Part shown: in pieces, positions 61,901 through 64,000 of the stretch | Layout of the letters: each line of letters opens with the position of its first letter | How positions within the stretch are numbered: position 1 is the first letter of the stretch | Source of the DNA: Oreocharis arfaki | Taxonomy: Eukaryota > Chordata > Aves > Passeriformes > Paramythiidae | Direction: 5' to 3' | Length of the DNA stretch: 64,000 nt | NCBI GenBank assembly: GCA_013398015.1 | Contig: VZRR01002172.1 | Coordinates: 186,001-250,000, forward strand | Notes under the pieces: model-generated | Told to the model about the DNA's origin: nothing | Seen by the model: the letters and a program-made list of their open reading frames with translations, nothing else | Databases searched by the model: none | Position numbers and translations under genes: made by a program

Positions 61901-64000
61901 GCTGACTTTGTGTCTTTGCACACACATGTAATCATGCAAATATTTCAGCTGATATATATAAAAAATGCATAATGTTGACTTGATTTTGCCACTTATTCCC
62001 TGTCTCTATTTATATTTTCTGTAGAGAACAGAGTAGTAACATGTCAGGGAATGGCAAACCGAATGGCAAACCAAAAGGAAAATGATATACAGATCCTTGG
62101 TTGCTTTTCACAGAGAAATGACACTTTGGTCACCAATCTGATTTCAATGATTCTGCCTCAGTGCACTCTCTATTCTGCTGTATAGGCTCCAGCACAACGT
62201 CTTATACTTCAAAAAACTAAAGTTATGAGAAATCTCTGCAAATAGCTTGAGCGTGCCTTTAGACTGGATATACTGCGAAAAATTTCTTCACGAAAAGGGT
62301 GGTCAAGCATCACAACAGGCTGCCCAGGGCAGTGGTGCAGTCACCATCCCTGGAGGTATTTAAAAGACATGTGGATGTGGCACTTGGGGACATGGTTTAG
62401 TGGTGGGCTGGTCAGTGCTGGGTTAACAGTTGAACCCAAGGATCTTGTACGTCTTTCCTTAACAATTAACACCTTGACAATTTTATGATTCTGTCAGAGG
62501 TGCTGGAACTTTCCAGAAGCACAGTACTCAATGCTTGGAGTGTCTGGCCAAAATTTTCTTTCTCTACACATGCAAAACACTCCAGATAGTGTCTGTTTGC
62601 CTCCCAAACCGAGAGCAGCGCTTCAGGAGCACCAGGGGACAGATGCTGCACAGATTTTTTTAGTACTTTGGATTCATTTAGGATGATATAGTTCAACATA
62701 AATTTGAAATACCTTCCTTATGCATTAGTCTGCTAACAGCACACAGTTTAGTCTCAGTGTAGAAAAAATAAAGCACCATAAAAGACAGCTGTAATCCTTC
62801 CATAAAGTACAGTGTGCGTTCCTAATGGAATATGATTTCAAAACAGATTTCCAGTTCCACCTTCTTAGGATATCACGTTACAATGTTTAGTTTGCAAAAA
62901 CAGACTACAGGAATACCTACTGTATTTCTTGGCAATGCAACATTTAATTTTATGGTGCATAAAATGCATTTCTCTTAACAGATGTATCGGTTCCCTGATA
63001 CCATGACTAAACTGCTTCATATCCATAAATGCCGTGTGGGGAACTAGTGAAGCTATTGCATTTATCTTTGTTGTGGCACACACTTCTACTTGCTCCTAAC
63101 ATCCTGCTTCCCTGAATAACAACAAATTTAGTTCTGACTGCTCTTAAGAGATTTGATCACATACATGCCATATATATCCTTACATACATTTTGTGATTAT
63201 GCACAAGAAATGTCCCAGCTATGCATTCTAAAGTGCACAAGAATTACAAGTCTGTTTATAGATAAGAAATTACTAAAATAAATCAGTAATTTTTAAAAAG
63301 TGCAATATCAATAAATTTTCCACAAAATGAAATTCAGCCTTTGGCTTGTCAGAGGTTAGCCCCTTTCCCAAATCTAGGTTAAACATCCCATTTAATCATG
63401 TTCTATCAAAAAAATTAGATTTTGCTCTGCGTTGAAAAATTTTAGGATAGAGAAACATAATTGCAATATTCCCTAATTAATTCAGGGAAAACCACGTGCA
63501 TATGTTTCTCAGTTAAGAAGAATGACTGTGGGGACCCACCAGAGCCACACAGCACCCGGACCACTGCACAGATCCTGCAGACATCCTACAAACAACAAGG
63601 CCCAAGAAATGACCCAGAAGAAGACAAAGAAGACAGTTACATGACCTGATTTGTGAAAATTCTTCCCTATATAAGTTGTGACATGAAATAAGGTAAGATT
63701 CATTTGATTGTTAGCTTTTTCCAGTTTCCTGCTGTGACTGGCTTTGACAGAGGAGAGTGAGGGATTTCTGAAAACCACTGCTCTTTCTGTACATGCATGT
63801 TTCTGTTCTCAATAGCCTCATAATGAGACTTTCTCCAATCTGGTAACAGCAGCTCTGGCAAATGATGAGTGCCTGACTTTATAATACACAAACAAATTCA
63901 ATCCCCCCAGTCCTGCCCTCCACTGAAGCTTACTGGATCTGTGAGTGGTTCCACTAAATCTTCTAAAAATAGTTTCCAAAACCACATTACCTGAATCTGC
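52935..64000 (-). other. NELL1: Partial NELL1 intron upstream of the 52839-52934 exon
   Basis: This is the 3' part, in transcript order, of the intron that ends at the acceptor 52936-52935. The preceding exon should end with a G that begins the Ala codon completed by CA at 52934-52933. I did not see it, so it presumably lies beyond 64000. Contents include an AGGAG-type run at 53716-53734, an 18-T run at 54444-54461 and a CR1 piece at 62270-62495. The rest is unrecognised AT-rich sequence. Confidence 0.75.
62270..62495 (+). mobile_element. CR1 LINE 3' fragment
   Basis: A short CR1 tail with 'aatttcttcacgaaaagggt', 'acaggctgcccagggcagtg', 'ccctggaggtatttaaaaga' and 'ggggacatggtttagtggtg'. The last is diagnostic of a particular CR1 subgroup. 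It ends near 'ttatgattctgtc'. The usual 'ccttccaacc' block has decayed. It is a third distinct CR1 tail type in the window. Confidence 0.9.

Noticed and set aside
63509..63778. GC-richer segment with a TATATAA near 63668, possibly an LTR or promoter
   Set aside because: I could not match it to a repeat family or find termini, and the 89-codon antisense frame has no domain.
1..64000. CRISPR array, bacterial operon, phage or plasmid functions
   Set aside because: No spaced identical repeats, ribosome binding sites or dense ORFs. The two spliced EGF exons and avian repeats make this a bird nuclear intron region.

Overview
The window is AT-rich vertebrate DNA, and the repeats point to an oscine songbird. 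They are chicken-repeat-1 (CR1) LINEs, songbird-type ERVL long terminal repeats, and a tRNA-derived SINE with a CR1 3' tail that resembles TguSINE1. No bacterial-style gene density, operons, CRISPR arrays or rRNA are visible. Almost every open reading frame is chance sequence in introns or an old transposon.

The only functional protein-coding sequence I can support is two internal exons of NELL1 on the minus strand, at 52839-52934 and 3542-3682. Each encodes one EGF-like domain. Both exons are phase 1 at each end and have consensus splice sites. The first ends in the codon fragment that the second completes, giving the linker E-K-D-I-D-E-C. The window is therefore a slice of a large gene: an intron of about 49.2 kb between the exons, plus parts of the two flanking introns (1-3541 and 52935-64000).

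Region by region: 1-11.4 kb holds exon 3542-3682, simple repeats and otherwise featureless intron. 11.4-12.2 kb is the 3' end of a CR1. 14.4-15.4 kb has an AAT microsatellite and a long A-rich tract. 19.1-19.6 kb is an ERVL LTR with a SINE inserted near its 3' end. 24.8 and 26.3-26.6 kb are old CR1 pieces. 37.2 kb has hairpins and palindromes. 37.5-38.6 kb is a solo ERVL LTR with perfect 5-bp target-site duplications. 41.05-45.04 kb is a sharply GC-richer nest: a CR1 fragment (+), an LTR-like fragment (-), a decayed protein-coding-like unit (-) built on an 18-bp/6-codon repeat, a second copy of the LTR-like fragment (-), a CR1 reverse-transcriptase fragment (-), and a short signal-peptide-like ORF (+). 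46.85-47.12 kb is a third piece of the ERVL LTR. 52839-52934 is the other NELL1 exon. 62.3-62.5 kb is a further CR1 tail.

The most noteworthy item is the 42.5-44.2 kb unit. It has about 27 tandem 18-bp units that read as a Pro-Ser-Glu-x-Leu hexamer on the minus strand, now split over three frames. A polyadenylation signal follows it, and direct copies of one LTR-like module flank it. I do not recognise the family. It could be a non-autonomous LTR element carrying a host-like repeat sequence, or a dead lineage-specific gene.
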